A stretch of DNA of 64,000 bases from an uncultured beta proteobacterium (GTDB lineage Bacteria > Pseudomonadota > Gammaproteobacteria > Burkholderiales > SG8-41). The notes beneath the pieces were generated by a model. The model worked only from the letters and a program-made list of their open reading frames with translations. It searched no databases and was not told the DNA's origin. The translations under genes were made by a program, and so were the position numbers. The stretch lies in NCBI GenBank assembly GCA_903893565.1, contig CAITMU010000065.1, positions 1-64,000 on the forward strand, written 5' to 3'. Shown in pieces: positions 45,960 through 53,979 of this stretch (within the stretch, counting starts at the first letter, position 1; each line of letters begins with the position of its first letter).

Positions 45960-46904
45960 TCATGCTTGGCCTTCCTTGACCTTCTCGACAGCAAGTTTTT
46001 TTTCGCGATTGCGCGCCTCACACAAACGACTCCAATGAAGTGTTAATTGGGCGCGTTTTGCCTCATACCGATCGATCACCTGTCCCTCAATCTCAGCCCA
46101 ACACTTCTCCTCTTTTTCAATGAGGGCATACTGCTCTAGCACCCAGTGCGCATTCCCAACCTCATCAGGTGTTGGGGTATAGCCCGCGTTATGCGACTCA
46201 ACCACCGCCGGATTCAATCCCCCACCCCCCACCATCAAACCACAGGCCCAAGCCGCTTTAGCCTGACGCAAGGCCCGGTCCCCGTCACTCACACTACCCG
46301 AGGTATTAGGCACAAAAGGAGAGGCACGCACCCCAAGACCCAACGCTCGAGCCGCTAATTCAGCCTCCCCGCGCAAATAAACGAATTGATCAAAAGGCAC
46401 AAACATCTCCACCCCCAAATCACGCGACATATCGTAACCACCATTGGTCGCACCAAACTCCTGAATGCGTGCACTCGCACTGGCAATCTCATACACATTC
46501 ACAATGCCACGGGCGGTTTCAATGCTGGCATCGATCTCTATGCTACCGGGCTCGATACCGCGCTCTTTTTCCAAGCGACTAATCAATGCATCGAGCGCTC
46601 TGACTTCTTCTGCCGTCTCGGTTTTGGGATATTTAATCCGCTTTAATCCTGGCCACACCACAGCCTCAGTATCTTCTTGCATCGACTCGTGATTAATGCG
46701 TACAAACGCTTCAGCACCCCCTTGAGAAACATTAGGGATAGCCTCTTTAACCAAAGTACGGGCAAAGGCTTTACGGTTTTTCGGTACCGAGTCTTCCAAA
46801 TCCAACGTAATGTAATCGCAACCACGCCGCCAAGCGTTATCCACAAATCGGGGCGTAACAATGGGCATCGTCAACCCCGATCGTCTGACTTTTTTTGGGT
46901 TCAT
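45960..46904 (-). CDS. HpcH/HpaI aldolase/CitE-like lyase, intact active site
   Basis: A 314-residue lyase. It keeps LDLEDSVPKNRKAFAR, VRINHES, IETARG and the YDMSRDLG metal loop, so it should cleave or form a 3-hydroxyacyl-CoA. The C-terminal 50 residues (RYEAKRAQLTLHWSRLCEAR onward) are highly charged and form an extra helical tail. Its start codon overlaps the stop of the degenerate paralogue upstream (46901) by four bases, which points to tight co-expression and perhaps a heteromeric complex. Confidence 0.9.
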   Translation of the reverse strand: MNPKKVRRSGLTMPIVTPRFVDNAWRRGCDYITLDLEDSVPKNRKAFARTLVKEAIPNVSQGGAEAFVRINHESMQEDTEAVVWPGLKRIKYPKTETAEEVRALDALISRLEKERGIEPGSIEIDASIETARGIVNVYEIASASARIQEFGATNGGYDMSRDLGVEMFVPFDQFVYLRGEAELAARALGLGVRASPFVPNTSGSVSDGDRALRQAKAAWACGLMVGGGGLNPAVVESHNAGYTPTPDEVGNAHWVLEQYALIEKEEKCWAEIEGQVIDRYEAKRAQLTLHWSRLCEARNREKKLAVEKVKEGQA

Positions 46905-47632
46905 ATGGCCTCCTGACTATAAGCACGATGGATCGGTTCTACCTGCTGAGGATTGACGCACATCACCGCACTAAACCCCACCGCACGACCACGGCGTGCT
47001 GCCTTAAACGTATTGTCCGCTGTGGCATTGAGCCCACGATCCGGCGCACGCCACCAAGCACCTACCGCCATGAGTCCCAAGGTTCGAGACAGGATGATCA
47101 AACGCTGCATCAAAAAAGGCAGCAAGTGTATTTCACCCGAGGGCTCGGGACGCAAATCCATCACCAAATCCACTCGTCCAAGACTCAGTGCAAATACCCG
47201 CTTACTCGATGCGCCTAGCGCATACGCATCCTGATGACCTCGTGCAGTTTCTAAACACAACACCATCTGAATAGAGTGAGCCGGTAGACTCAATCTATTT
47301 TCTTCTTTTAACAAAAGGGCATCTAAGGCTTGAATATGTTCAACCGTCTCGGCCCGCGCCACGACTAAAGCGCTTACCTCTTGACAGACGCAGGCCCTCA
47401 CATCGCTTTCCCATTGATCAGGACTAATTTGAACATACACTGTTTTCTTTTTCGTGACACATTGCCCTATTGCGGCTTTTAAGGACTCACGGGCGAACGT
47501 TCTTCTAGATTGAGCGACCCCTTCAAATAAATCCAATAAGATCACCGAGGCTGTCGAATCGCAGGCTTGGCTAATCGCATCGGGTTGATCCGTCGGCACC
47601 ATCAACCAAGAGCGGTTAACGTTAATCGTCAT
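46901..47632 (-). CDS. Short CitE/HpcH-like protein with degenerate active site
   Basis: A 243-residue paralogue, shorter than the usual 280-310. LDLFEGV (residues 33-39) stands where LDLEDxV should be, the catalytic Arg of VRxN is Gln in VQISPDQW, while LETARG is kept. The SPxQW piece is shared with the degenerate protein at 43048. Loss of the metal and CoA contacts makes lyase action unlikely. It sits three bases after the thioesterase gene and overlaps the intact lyase gene by four bases. Confidence 0.84.
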   Translation of the reverse strand: MTINVNRSWLMVPTDQPDAISQACDSTASVILLDLFEGVAQSRRTFARESLKAAIGQCVTKKKTVYVQISPDQWESDVRACVCQEVSALVVARAETVEHIQALDALLLKEENRLSLPAHSIQMVLCLETARGHQDAYALGASSKRVFALSLGRVDLVMDLRPEPSGEIHLLPFLMQRLIILSRTLGLMAVGAWWRAPDRGLNATADNTFKAARRGRAVGFSAVMCVNPQQVEPIHRAYSQEAI

Positions 47633-47635
47633 ATC

Positions 47636-48043
47636 TTAAGTCCTTTGTCGTAAAACACGGTAAGTCGCAGTTGCATGACACACCGATTGTTTAGATTCGT
47701 CAGTAACCGTTGCCTCAACAAAAACCAAACTTTTCCCGCCTTTGATCACTTGGGCGCAACACAGTAAATCCCCACGAGATAAAGCCATATAGTTTAAATT
47801 AAGCGAAATAGTCGCCACGCTGGGGCCGATCTCAATCGAAGAGCGTACGGCCTGCGACATGGAAGCATCCACCAGTGCCGCTACTACTCCGCCGTGCATT
47901 TCTCCTCGAGAGTTTCCAAAATGTGGAGCGAACGCCAAACGAATAGCAGATTGACCCTGACCTATACTCTCCAACTGTAGCCCCAGATGTTGATAAAACG
48001 GAGGGGAACTTAACCATTGGGGGGGACTGGCTTTAATCGTCAT
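47636..48043 (-). CDS. PaaI-family hotdog thioesterase
   Basis: A 135-residue single hotdog domain. The active-site region reads RGEMHGGVVAALVDASMSQA, with the HGG motif and an Asp in the helix as in PaaI and YbgC-like acyl-CoA thioesterases; TISLNLNYMALSRGD follows. It would hydrolyse an acyl-CoA in the cytoplasm, as a tetramer in most relatives. I choose the ATG at 48043; a TTG three codons upstream (48052) is equally possible. It leads the six-gene minus-strand operon that includes the CitE-like set. Confidence 0.88.
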   Translation of the reverse strand: MTIKASPPQWLSSPPFYQHLGLQLESIGQGQSAIRLAFAPHFGNSRGEMHGGVVAALVDASMSQAVRSSIEIGPSVATISLNLNYMALSRGDLLCCAQVIKGGKSLVFVEATVTDESKQSVCHATATYRVLRQRT

Positions 48044-48160
48044 GTTGCTCAAACTCTTTCATATAAAAAAGATCCGTAAGGCGCCTATTTTATGCTTAAA
48101 AAGGCCTTGGTGTTTTGTATATGCGAAGTGTGACGGCCTCATCTGACCCAAACGCACCTA

Positions 48161-48178
48161 TTGAGAAAGCTTTCTCAA
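48161..48178. promoter_or_regulatory. Perfect 18-bp palindrome, operator-like
   Basis: TTGAGAAAGCTTTCTCAA is identical to its reverse complement over 18 bases. It lies in the divergent gap between the thioesterase-led operon (minus) and the PanE-like gene (plus), about 120 bases from either start. It is the clearest candidate operator in the window. No regulator gene is adjacent. Confidence 0.6.
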
Positions 48179-48305
48179 AATGAATGCACCCCTGATGCTT
48201 TTTTTATTTCCTTCATCGCTGATTGTAATCCGATTAAAACTTACCCCATAGAAAATCAAACCCCCTATAATCTAGCGTTTGAATATGATAGACAAAAAAC
48301 CCGCC

Positions 48306-49337
48306 ATGAAACAAAAAATTGCCGTATTAGGTTGCGGTGCCATCGGAAGTAGCATTAGTGCTGATTTAACCCGTGCTGGGTTAGATGTCACCGTGATCGA
48401 CCAATGGCCTGCCCAGATTGAAAAAATAAAAATCGATGGGCTCGAAATTAATATTCCTGACGGGGTGATTAAAACGCCTATCAAAGCACTGCATCTGTGC
48501 GAACTCGCCTCTACTTCGCTGTTATTCGATGTCGTTTTTCTGGCCGTCAAATCCAATGACCATCGTTGGCTGACCGAGTTCATCAAGCCTTATCTGAAAT
48601 CCGATGGCCTCTTAGTCCCCACACAAAATGGCATGAACGATGACTCCATTGCCTCCATTGTCGGTCGTGACCGCGTGATTGGTTGTGCTATGGAACTGTC
48701 GGCTGAAATATTTAATCCAGGCTCCGTCAAACGCAACACCCCCCATAAAACCACTTGGTTTGCCATAGGTGAATTGGATGGTTTTTTTACCGATCGGGTC
48801 AAGCGCATTCAATCGCTTCTCAATCACGTCGGGCGCTGCGACATCACAGCAAACATCTACGGCGCCAAATGGACCAAACTCATTGCCAACACCATGACCA
48901 TGGGTCCTTTTGGTTTGTTAGGCCTAGGCAATTCTCAAGCCGCCCAATTACCCGGCATGTTTGATATCTCTGTCAAAATTGGCCGTGAGTCGGTTGCTGT
49001 GGGTGAGGCTTTAGGCTACCGAATGGAGCCTATTTTTGGACTTCGAGCTGATGAATTCGCAGGCTCCAGTGATGAAAATCTCATCACTGCCATGAAAACC
49101 CTGCTCGGTCACGTGAGCCGAGGGCGCACCGCTCCCATTCACGATCACCTTAAAGGTCGTACGAGTGAAATGGCCTTTATCAGCGGTTTAGTGGCAACAA
49201 AAGGTAAGGCGCTAGGTTTAAGTGTGACAGCCAATGCCGCGGTGGCTGAATTGGATCGACAGATCAACACCCGAGAAATTCCAATGGAAGCAGCCAACTT
49301 AGAGCGCTTAGTGCGCCTCATTAACGCTGCCACTTGA
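48306..49337 (+). CDS. 2-dehydropantoate 2-reductase (ketopantoate reductase) family protein
   Basis: A 343-residue NADPH-dependent reductase of the PanE/ApbA family. The dinucleotide motif is GCGAIG (9-14), the catalytic Lys is in AKWTKL, and GRTSEM carries the conserved Ser-Glu pair. PanE reduces 2-oxopantoate for coenzyme A synthesis, but catabolic paralogues of this family reduce other 2-oxo acids and are common in such clusters. The start is uncertain: TTG 48279, ATG 48285 and ATG 48306 are in frame and none has a strong ribosome site; I choose the last because the nucleotide-binding strand follows at once. Confidence 0.87.
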   Translation: MKQKIAVLGCGAIGSSISADLTRAGLDVTVIDQWPAQIEKIKIDGLEINIPDGVIKTPIKALHLCELASTSLLFDVVFLAVKSNDHRWLTEFIKPYLKSDGLLVPTQNGMNDDSIASIVGRDRVIGCAMELSAEIFNPGSVKRNTPHKTTWFAIGELDGFFTDRVKRIQSLLNHVGRCDITANIYGAKWTKLIANTMTMGPFGLLGLGNSQAAQLPGMFDISVKIGRESVAVGEALGYRMEPIFGLRADEFAGSSDENLITAMKTLLGHVSRGRTAPIHDHLKGRTSEMAFISGLVATKGKALGLSVTANAAVAELDRQINTREIPMEAANLERLVRLINAAT

Positions 49338-49353
49338 GAAACCTTTGAATCGT

Positions 49354-50322
49354 TTACTCCACCTCAATTTTGGCCTCTCGAATCACCTTAGACCAGCGTA
49401 GCACCTCGGCACGAATAAAATCTCCAAATTCGATCGGAGTACTGTGCACCGCATCGATCCCTACCCCTGACAAACGTTGCTTAATCTCATTTGTTTGCAC
49501 AGCGATCACGATCTCTTTATTGAGTCGGGCAACAATGTCCGCTTTCACTGCTGCCTGAGTCGCTACTCCATACCACGTGGTGAGCAACAACTCGGGCATC
49601 CCCGCCTCTGCACTGGTAGGCAATTGAGGCAATTGTACGACACGCTTATCGTCTAGCACGGCTAAACCTCTTAACCGCCCCGCATGAATGAGTGGAATGG
49701 TCGCGGGTACCGTCACTACCACCATATCCGATTCCCCTGACAATATATTCGTCAGAGCAATACTCGCCCCTTTATAGGGAACATGCACCATCTTCACGTG
49801 ATTTAAAGATGCGAAAAGCTCACTGGCTAGGTGATTAGATGAGCCCACACCACCAGAACCAAAAGTTAATTTACCGGGATTTTTACGCCCTACATCCGCC
49901 AAATCTTTTAACGTTTTAACGGGTAAAGAGGGATGGACAACAATTAAATTAGGCACCGCAGCCGCTAGCGATATGGCTGCAAAATCCCTCACCGGATCGT
50001 AACGTAACTTTTTATACATGCTAGGGCTCGTGGCATGTGAGGCACTTAAAATCACCAAGGAGTAACCATCCGGTGGCAAGTGTGCGGCTATCTCTGCGCC
50101 AATGTTTCCCCCACCGCCTGAACGATAATCAACCACTACGGGCTGCCCTAAAGCTTCAGTGAGCTTTTCCGAGAGCATGTGTGCAAGAATTTGTGATGCA
50201 CCGGTAGGAAAAGGCGCAATTAGTCGAATCGGTTTATTCGGATAGCCTTGAGCACTCACCCCAGCCATCACACTGAGAAGTATTAAAAATAAAAAAAGAT
50301 TTGCCGCTCGTTTATTTTTCAA
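49354..50322 (-). CDS. Bug/TctC-family periplasmic solute-binding protein lacking the Asp/Arg signature (14 of 16)
   Basis: A 322-residue member with signal peptide ending at GVSA, before QGYPNKPIRLIAPF. The signature loop is PTGASQILAHML: it is one residue shorter than usual, with Gln44 where all other copies in this window have Asp and His48 where most have Arg. The rest is normal, with VVDYRSGGGGNIG, HVPYKGASIALTNILSG and TTWYGVATQAAV. It is closest in the window to the Bug at 10786. It faces the PanE-like gene and diverges from the Gfo/Idh gene. Confidence 0.92.
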   Translation of the reverse strand: MKNKRAANLFLFLILLSVMAGVSAQGYPNKPIRLIAPFPTGASQILAHMLSEKLTEALGQPVVVDYRSGGGGNIGAEIAAHLPPDGYSLVILSASHATSPSMYKKLRYDPVRDFAAISLAAAVPNLIVVHPSLPVKTLKDLADVGRKNPGKLTFGSGGVGSSNHLASELFASLNHVKMVHVPYKGASIALTNILSGESDMVVVTVPATIPLIHAGRLRGLAVLDDKRVVQLPQLPTSAEAGMPELLLTTWYGVATQAAVKADIVARLNKEIVIAVQTNEIKQRLSGVGIDAVHSTPIEFGDFIRAEVLRWSKVIREAKIEVE

Positions 50323-50567
50323 CGTGCACTCTCCTTCTGAGTCATTTCTAGCGCTTAATCTCTCTCTTGAGAGGGCATTCTTATTTGCATGATGCTAAGG
50401 CGTTAAAACGCTTATATTATGCACTTTTTTTCGGAAACTATTTTTTTTCGCACTGCGCGTTCATACGCGCGTTCATCTTAGAGGAAGGCAAAATACCCTA
50501 TACTGTACACTTTACTTTCAATAATATTGGCCTATCTGAACCTGCCATCAACTTTCAAGGACTTATT

Positions 50568-51578
50568 TTGATCAGAGCTGCTATTGTAGGATTAGGGGCC
50601 TGGGGAAAAACGTTAGTCGATTCGGTCCAATCAACACCGGGTCCCATACACTTTACGACAGCCTTCACCCGTAGTCCCGACAAAGTTCGATCTTACTGCC
50701 TTGATCAAGCCATACGCCTGGCGCCTTCTTGGGACGCCGTGTTGGCCGATCCTGACATCGATGCCATTGTCTTAGCGACGCCCAACTCCCAGCACGAAAT
50801 ACAAATCACACAAGCCGCACGTGCTTTAAAACATGTCTACGTTGAAAAGCCCTTTACCCTCAATCTTAAAGGCGCTCTGAACGCCCTCGAGGCAGTAAAG
50901 CTTGCTGGGGTCACACTGGGGGTAGGGCTCAATCGACGTTTTCATCCGAACATGATTGAACTCATCGATCGAGTCAAGACTGGCAAACTGGGGGTGATCG
51001 GTTCTATGAATGCCGAACTCACCGCTACCAGTGGTTTTTATCGGCCCACCACTTCGTGGCGCGTTCGTGAAGACGAGGAACCCGCAGGCGCTTTGGTCTC
51101 CGTTGGTATCCATTTGATCGATGCGATGGTCGCTATGGCTGGGCCCGTGAGTCATGTCCACTGCGTGGCCTCTTGCCGCGGCGGACCGCATGGTAATGAC
51201 ACCACACACTTAATGCTTCAATTTACATCTGGGGTCACAGGCTTGATTTATTGCTCGGTGGCTGCCGCACGTAACCATCGTATTGCCGTTTACGGCACGC
51301 AAGGATTCGCTGAAATACTCAAACCACAAATGGACACCTTCCGCTTTATTCCTTCCGTCAGTGGGAGAGCCAGTCACTTGGCGAAGATTCCCGAAGCCGA
51401 GGTCATTGAAAGGCCTGGCTTTAACTACGTTGGGGAATCACTCAAACACTTTGCTCAATGCATTGAGCATAAAACTCCCTATCCGATTAGCCCTAACGAT
51501 CTCCTTCATGAAGAGCGAATCTTAGCGGCCGCCATTGAATCAGCGAGCACTCACCACCAAATCCAAATAGTGGACTAA
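50568..51578 (+). CDS. Gfo/Idh/MocA family oxidoreductase
   Basis: A 336-residue NAD(P)-dependent dehydrogenase. The Rossmann motif GLGAWG is at residues 8-13, VEKPF in the middle is the family's EKP signature, and GIHLIDAM follows in the substrate domain. Members act on sugars, inositols, or other cyclic alcohols. I start it at the TTG at 50568, which has AAGGA seven to eight bases upstream and puts the Rossmann strand at the N-terminus; the frame is open back to 50367 but that part has no family similarity. An acyl-CoA dehydrogenase follows after 60 bases. Confidence 0.87.
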   Translation: MIRAAIVGLGAWGKTLVDSVQSTPGPIHFTTAFTRSPDKVRSYCLDQAIRLAPSWDAVLADPDIDAIVLATPNSQHEIQITQAARALKHVYVEKPFTLNLKGALNALEAVKLAGVTLGVGLNRRFHPNMIELIDRVKTGKLGVIGSMNAELTATSGFYRPTTSWRVREDEEPAGALVSVGIHLIDAMVAMAGPVSHVHCVASCRGGPHGNDTTHLMLQFTSGVTGLIYCSVAAARNHRIAVYGTQGFAEILKPQMDTFRFIPSVSGRASHLAKIPEAEVIERPGFNYVGESLKHFAQCIEHKTPYPISPNDLLHEERILAAAIESASTHHQIQIVD

Positions 51579-51638
51579 TGAAGTCGGCCAACAACAATTT
51601 TTGTTAGACTTTCGATCTTATCGAAAAGGAAGCTCCTT

Positions 51639-52820
51639 ATGGATTTCGCTCTCAATGAAGAACAGCGCCGTTGGCAAGATGAAGCGCGTCATTTTGCTAA
51701 AGAAGTATTGCTACCCGCATCACTGCGGCGCGATCAACTCGAAGGCGGGTCTGAACCCTGGGACTGGGAAATCATCAAACAAGGCTCCCAATTAGGATTT
51801 CGCACCTTTGCCGTACCCAAAAACTTAGGCGGCCACGGCGCCGACTTTGTTACGCAGGGCATTGTGATGGCAGAGCTGGCCAAGGCCGATAGCGCCATGT
51901 CAAAAGCCTTTAGTCAAAATTGGAAGTGGAGTCATTTAATCGCTGAATTTTGTACTAAAGAACAAAAAGATCGTTTCTTAACGCCTTTTCTGGCCGACGA
52001 TACTTATGTGATTGGCTCCGCCAGCACAGAACCCAATTCCGGATCCGACAACCGTTATCCCCCAGGAGATAAAAGCTCTGGATTTCGTTTAAAGTCCACC
52101 AAAAACACCAAGGACAATAACTGGACCCTTAACGGCGATAAATGCTTTATCGCCAATGGCCCTGTCGGCAAACTTTTTTTCATCAACTCCCGCTCCGATA
52201 GCGACGTGGTGGCTCGTGAAGGCACCACCGTGTTTATGGTGCCCGTAGGCACTCCTGGTTTTAGAATTGGGAAAATATTTAATAAAGCCGGTTGGCGTTT
52301 TTATCAAAATGCCGAATTGATTTTTGAAAATGCACAAGTGCCAAACGAAAACATTGTCGGTGAAGTCAACAAAGGCCAAAAAGTCAGAAGCGGTATGGCC
52401 GCCGAATTCAGTGACTTTGAATTAGCCGCTAATGCCCTCGGCATTTGTGAGGCAGCCACAGAGTATGGACACCAATTCGCCAAAAAAGAAAAAAAACGCG
52501 GCAAGTTACTCTGGGATCATCAACTCGTACAATTAAAAATTCACGAAATGATGATGCTCACCGAAACGCTTCGTTCTTACGTGATGAGAGCGGCTTGGGA
52601 AATGGACAACAAAGTGCATGGTACCTTGAGCCCCGTGCTGGTGATGGCCTATGCCTCTGACGTCTTGCAGCGCGTCACCAAGTTAAATCTTGACGTGCAT
52701 GGCGCTGCCGGAGGAATGATTGATGCAATGGCGCAAAAACTCGTGCGTGATGGCATCATCTGGACCCATCTGGCCGGAGATACGACGCAACGCTTAAAAG
52801 TCCTGCGACGTCTGCCTTAG
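51639..52820 (+). CDS. Acyl-CoA dehydrogenase family protein
   Basis: A 393-residue flavoprotein. MDFALNEEQRRWQDEAR begins the helical N-terminal domain, ASTEPNSGSD is the FAD/substrate signature, NGDKCFIANGPVG lies in the beta domain and HGAAGG in the C-terminal helices. It would introduce a double bond alpha-beta to a CoA thioester and pass electrons to ETF. The substrate is unknown. GGAAGC precedes the ATG. No ETF genes are in the window. Confidence 0.91.
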   Translation: MDFALNEEQRRWQDEARHFAKEVLLPASLRRDQLEGGSEPWDWEIIKQGSQLGFRTFAVPKNLGGHGADFVTQGIVMAELAKADSAMSKAFSQNWKWSHLIAEFCTKEQKDRFLTPFLADDTYVIGSASTEPNSGSDNRYPPGDKSSGFRLKSTKNTKDNNWTLNGDKCFIANGPVGKLFFINSRSDSDVVAREGTTVFMVPVGTPGFRIGKIFNKAGWRFYQNAELIFENAQVPNENIVGEVNKGQKVRSGMAAEFSDFELAANALGICEAATEYGHQFAKKEKKRGKLLWDHQLVQLKIHEMMMLTETLRSYVMRAAWEMDNKVHGTLSPVLVMAYASDVLQRVTKLNLDVHGAAGGMIDAMAQKLVRDGIIWTHLAGDTTQRLKVLRRLP

Positions 52821-52872
52821 CGCTAAGATCGTTACCGTTTAGGAAATTTTACAGCCCTACCCCAATGACTAG

Positions 52873-52910
52873 CCCCCTAATAATGGAGGCGGGGGGTCAG
52901 GGTTGAACCC
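52873..52910. repeat. Two GC-rich hairpins in the gap after the acyl-CoA dehydrogenase
   Basis: CCCCC at 52873-52877 can pair with the G run at 52891-52896, and GGG-TTGAA-CCC at 52900-52910 forms a second small stem. They lie in the 274-base gap between the acyl-CoA dehydrogenase and the ModA-like gene. No T run follows, so a factor-independent stop is not supported. Otherwise the gap shows nothing clear. Confidence 0.35.
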
Positions 52911-53094
52911 ACCCACTCGGATTTGCTAACACTGGATTACTCCGCCTCAATGTTCGTAGACATCCTCATTCGATGGACATCAAACCCAGTCAACGACCAT
53001 TCATTTTTATTTGTTCCAATACCTACGGGGCTAAATTTAGAGACTGCTTATGATTCGTCGACTAATCCCTTAACACGTTAACGGGTCACTCACT

Positions 53095-53820
53095 TTGTCT
53101 CTCAGCACACGGGTACTTGCCAGCACCGCCCTCTCTTCGGTATTGATCGACTGCCTGCCGATCTTTGATCAACAAAACAGTGGGCATACGTGTGCAGAAT
53201 ATTTGTCCACCGTTCGCTTACTGGCACGGCTTAAAAAAAATACGACAGCCCCAGAAACCGCACAAACAGTGGATTTATTGATCGCAACACGTGAAGCGAT
53301 GACGGAGCTGGCCGCTCTAGGTTTCGTACTAGCCGAAAGCCTCACCGCCTTAGCCCATGTCGGCATTAGCCTTTGTGTTCGCCAGGGCATGCCCAGCCCC
53401 GACATACATGATGCAGCTGCACTTAAAAATACATTACTCGCGATCGACTCCTTGGCATACTCCCAAACGGGGCAAAGTGGGCTGCACTTTGCCAAAGTAC
53501 TCGAGCAACTCGGTATCACCGAGGCACTCAAAACCAAAACTACCATCACCTCGGGTGGCTTGGTCGGCGATTGGGTCGCACGCGGAGACGTGAGCCTTGG
53601 GGTCCAACAAACAAGCGAAATACTCGCCGTCCCAGGCGTGAGCCTTATCGGCCCTTTACCGGAACCGTTTCAACTCAATAGCCACTTGGTAGCTGGCATT
53701 CACACGCATTGCGAAAATAGGCTTCGGGCTCAGCGCCTAATCGGCTACTTACGTTCGCCCCTCATAAGAACGCTTTTAATCCAAAAAGGGTTAACCCCGG
53801 CTCTGAATACAAACGCTTAA
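53095..53820 (+). CDS. ModA-like substrate-binding domain protein without signal peptide
   Basis: A 241-residue protein that looks like a molybdate-type periplasmic binding protein. Segments such as GISLCVRQGMPSPDI, SGLHFAKVLEQLGI and the late SLGVQQTSEILAVPGVSLIGPLP are typical. The N-terminus (LSTRVLASTALSSVLIDCLPIFD) lines up with the first strand and helix of the domain and there is no signal peptide, so the protein should be cytoplasmic. A stop codon seven codons upstream of the TTG at 53095 rules out a longer form in this frame. No ModB or ModC is present. Molybdate binding is not implied. Confidence 0.72.
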   Translation: MSLSTRVLASTALSSVLIDCLPIFDQQNSGHTCAEYLSTVRLLARLKKNTTAPETAQTVDLLIATREAMTELAALGFVLAESLTALAHVGISLCVRQGMPSPDIHDAAALKNTLLAIDSLAYSQTGQSGLHFAKVLEQLGITEALKTKTTITSGGLVGDWVARGDVSLGVQQTSEILAVPGVSLIGPLPEPFQLNSHLVAGIHTHCENRLRAQRLIGYLRSPLIRTLLIQKGLTPALNTNA

Positions 53821-53904
53821 TGGCATCCTTCCACGCATTGCGCCTGACCATCAAACGTCATTGTGCGACCACTACAGAGGCCTGCAGTGCCAAAGCCCAT
53901 CCTA

Positions 53905-53923
53905 AAAAACGATCAGACTGATC
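53905..53923 (-). terminator. Candidate weak terminator of the long dicarboxylate operon
   Basis: On the minus strand GATC-AGTCT-GATC (within the inverted repeat GATCAG-T-CTGATC) is followed by G and six T. It lies about 57 bases past the last stop codon of the operon that ends at 53980. The stem is short and not GC-rich, so it may be only partly effective. Confidence 0.4.
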
Positions 53924-53979
53924 ACCCCACGTAATATTTCATTCAAGTCCTCTTCTCCTATTAATGGGTCTTAAGCACT

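Noticed and set aside
48161..48352. Plus-strand open frame of 63 codons before the PanE-like gene
   Set aside because: It starts inside the 18-bp palindrome, has no ribosome site or family pattern, and overlaps the PanE start.
50367..50567. N-terminal extension of the Gfo/Idh/MocA protein
   Set aside because: The Rossmann strand begins at the TTG at 50568, which has a good ribosome site; the upstream residues show no similarity to the family.
52891..52925. GGTTGAACCC stretch that looks like a tRNA T-arm
   Set aside because: It lacks the TTC of the T-loop, and no acceptor, D or anticodon stems can be drawn from the upstream bases.
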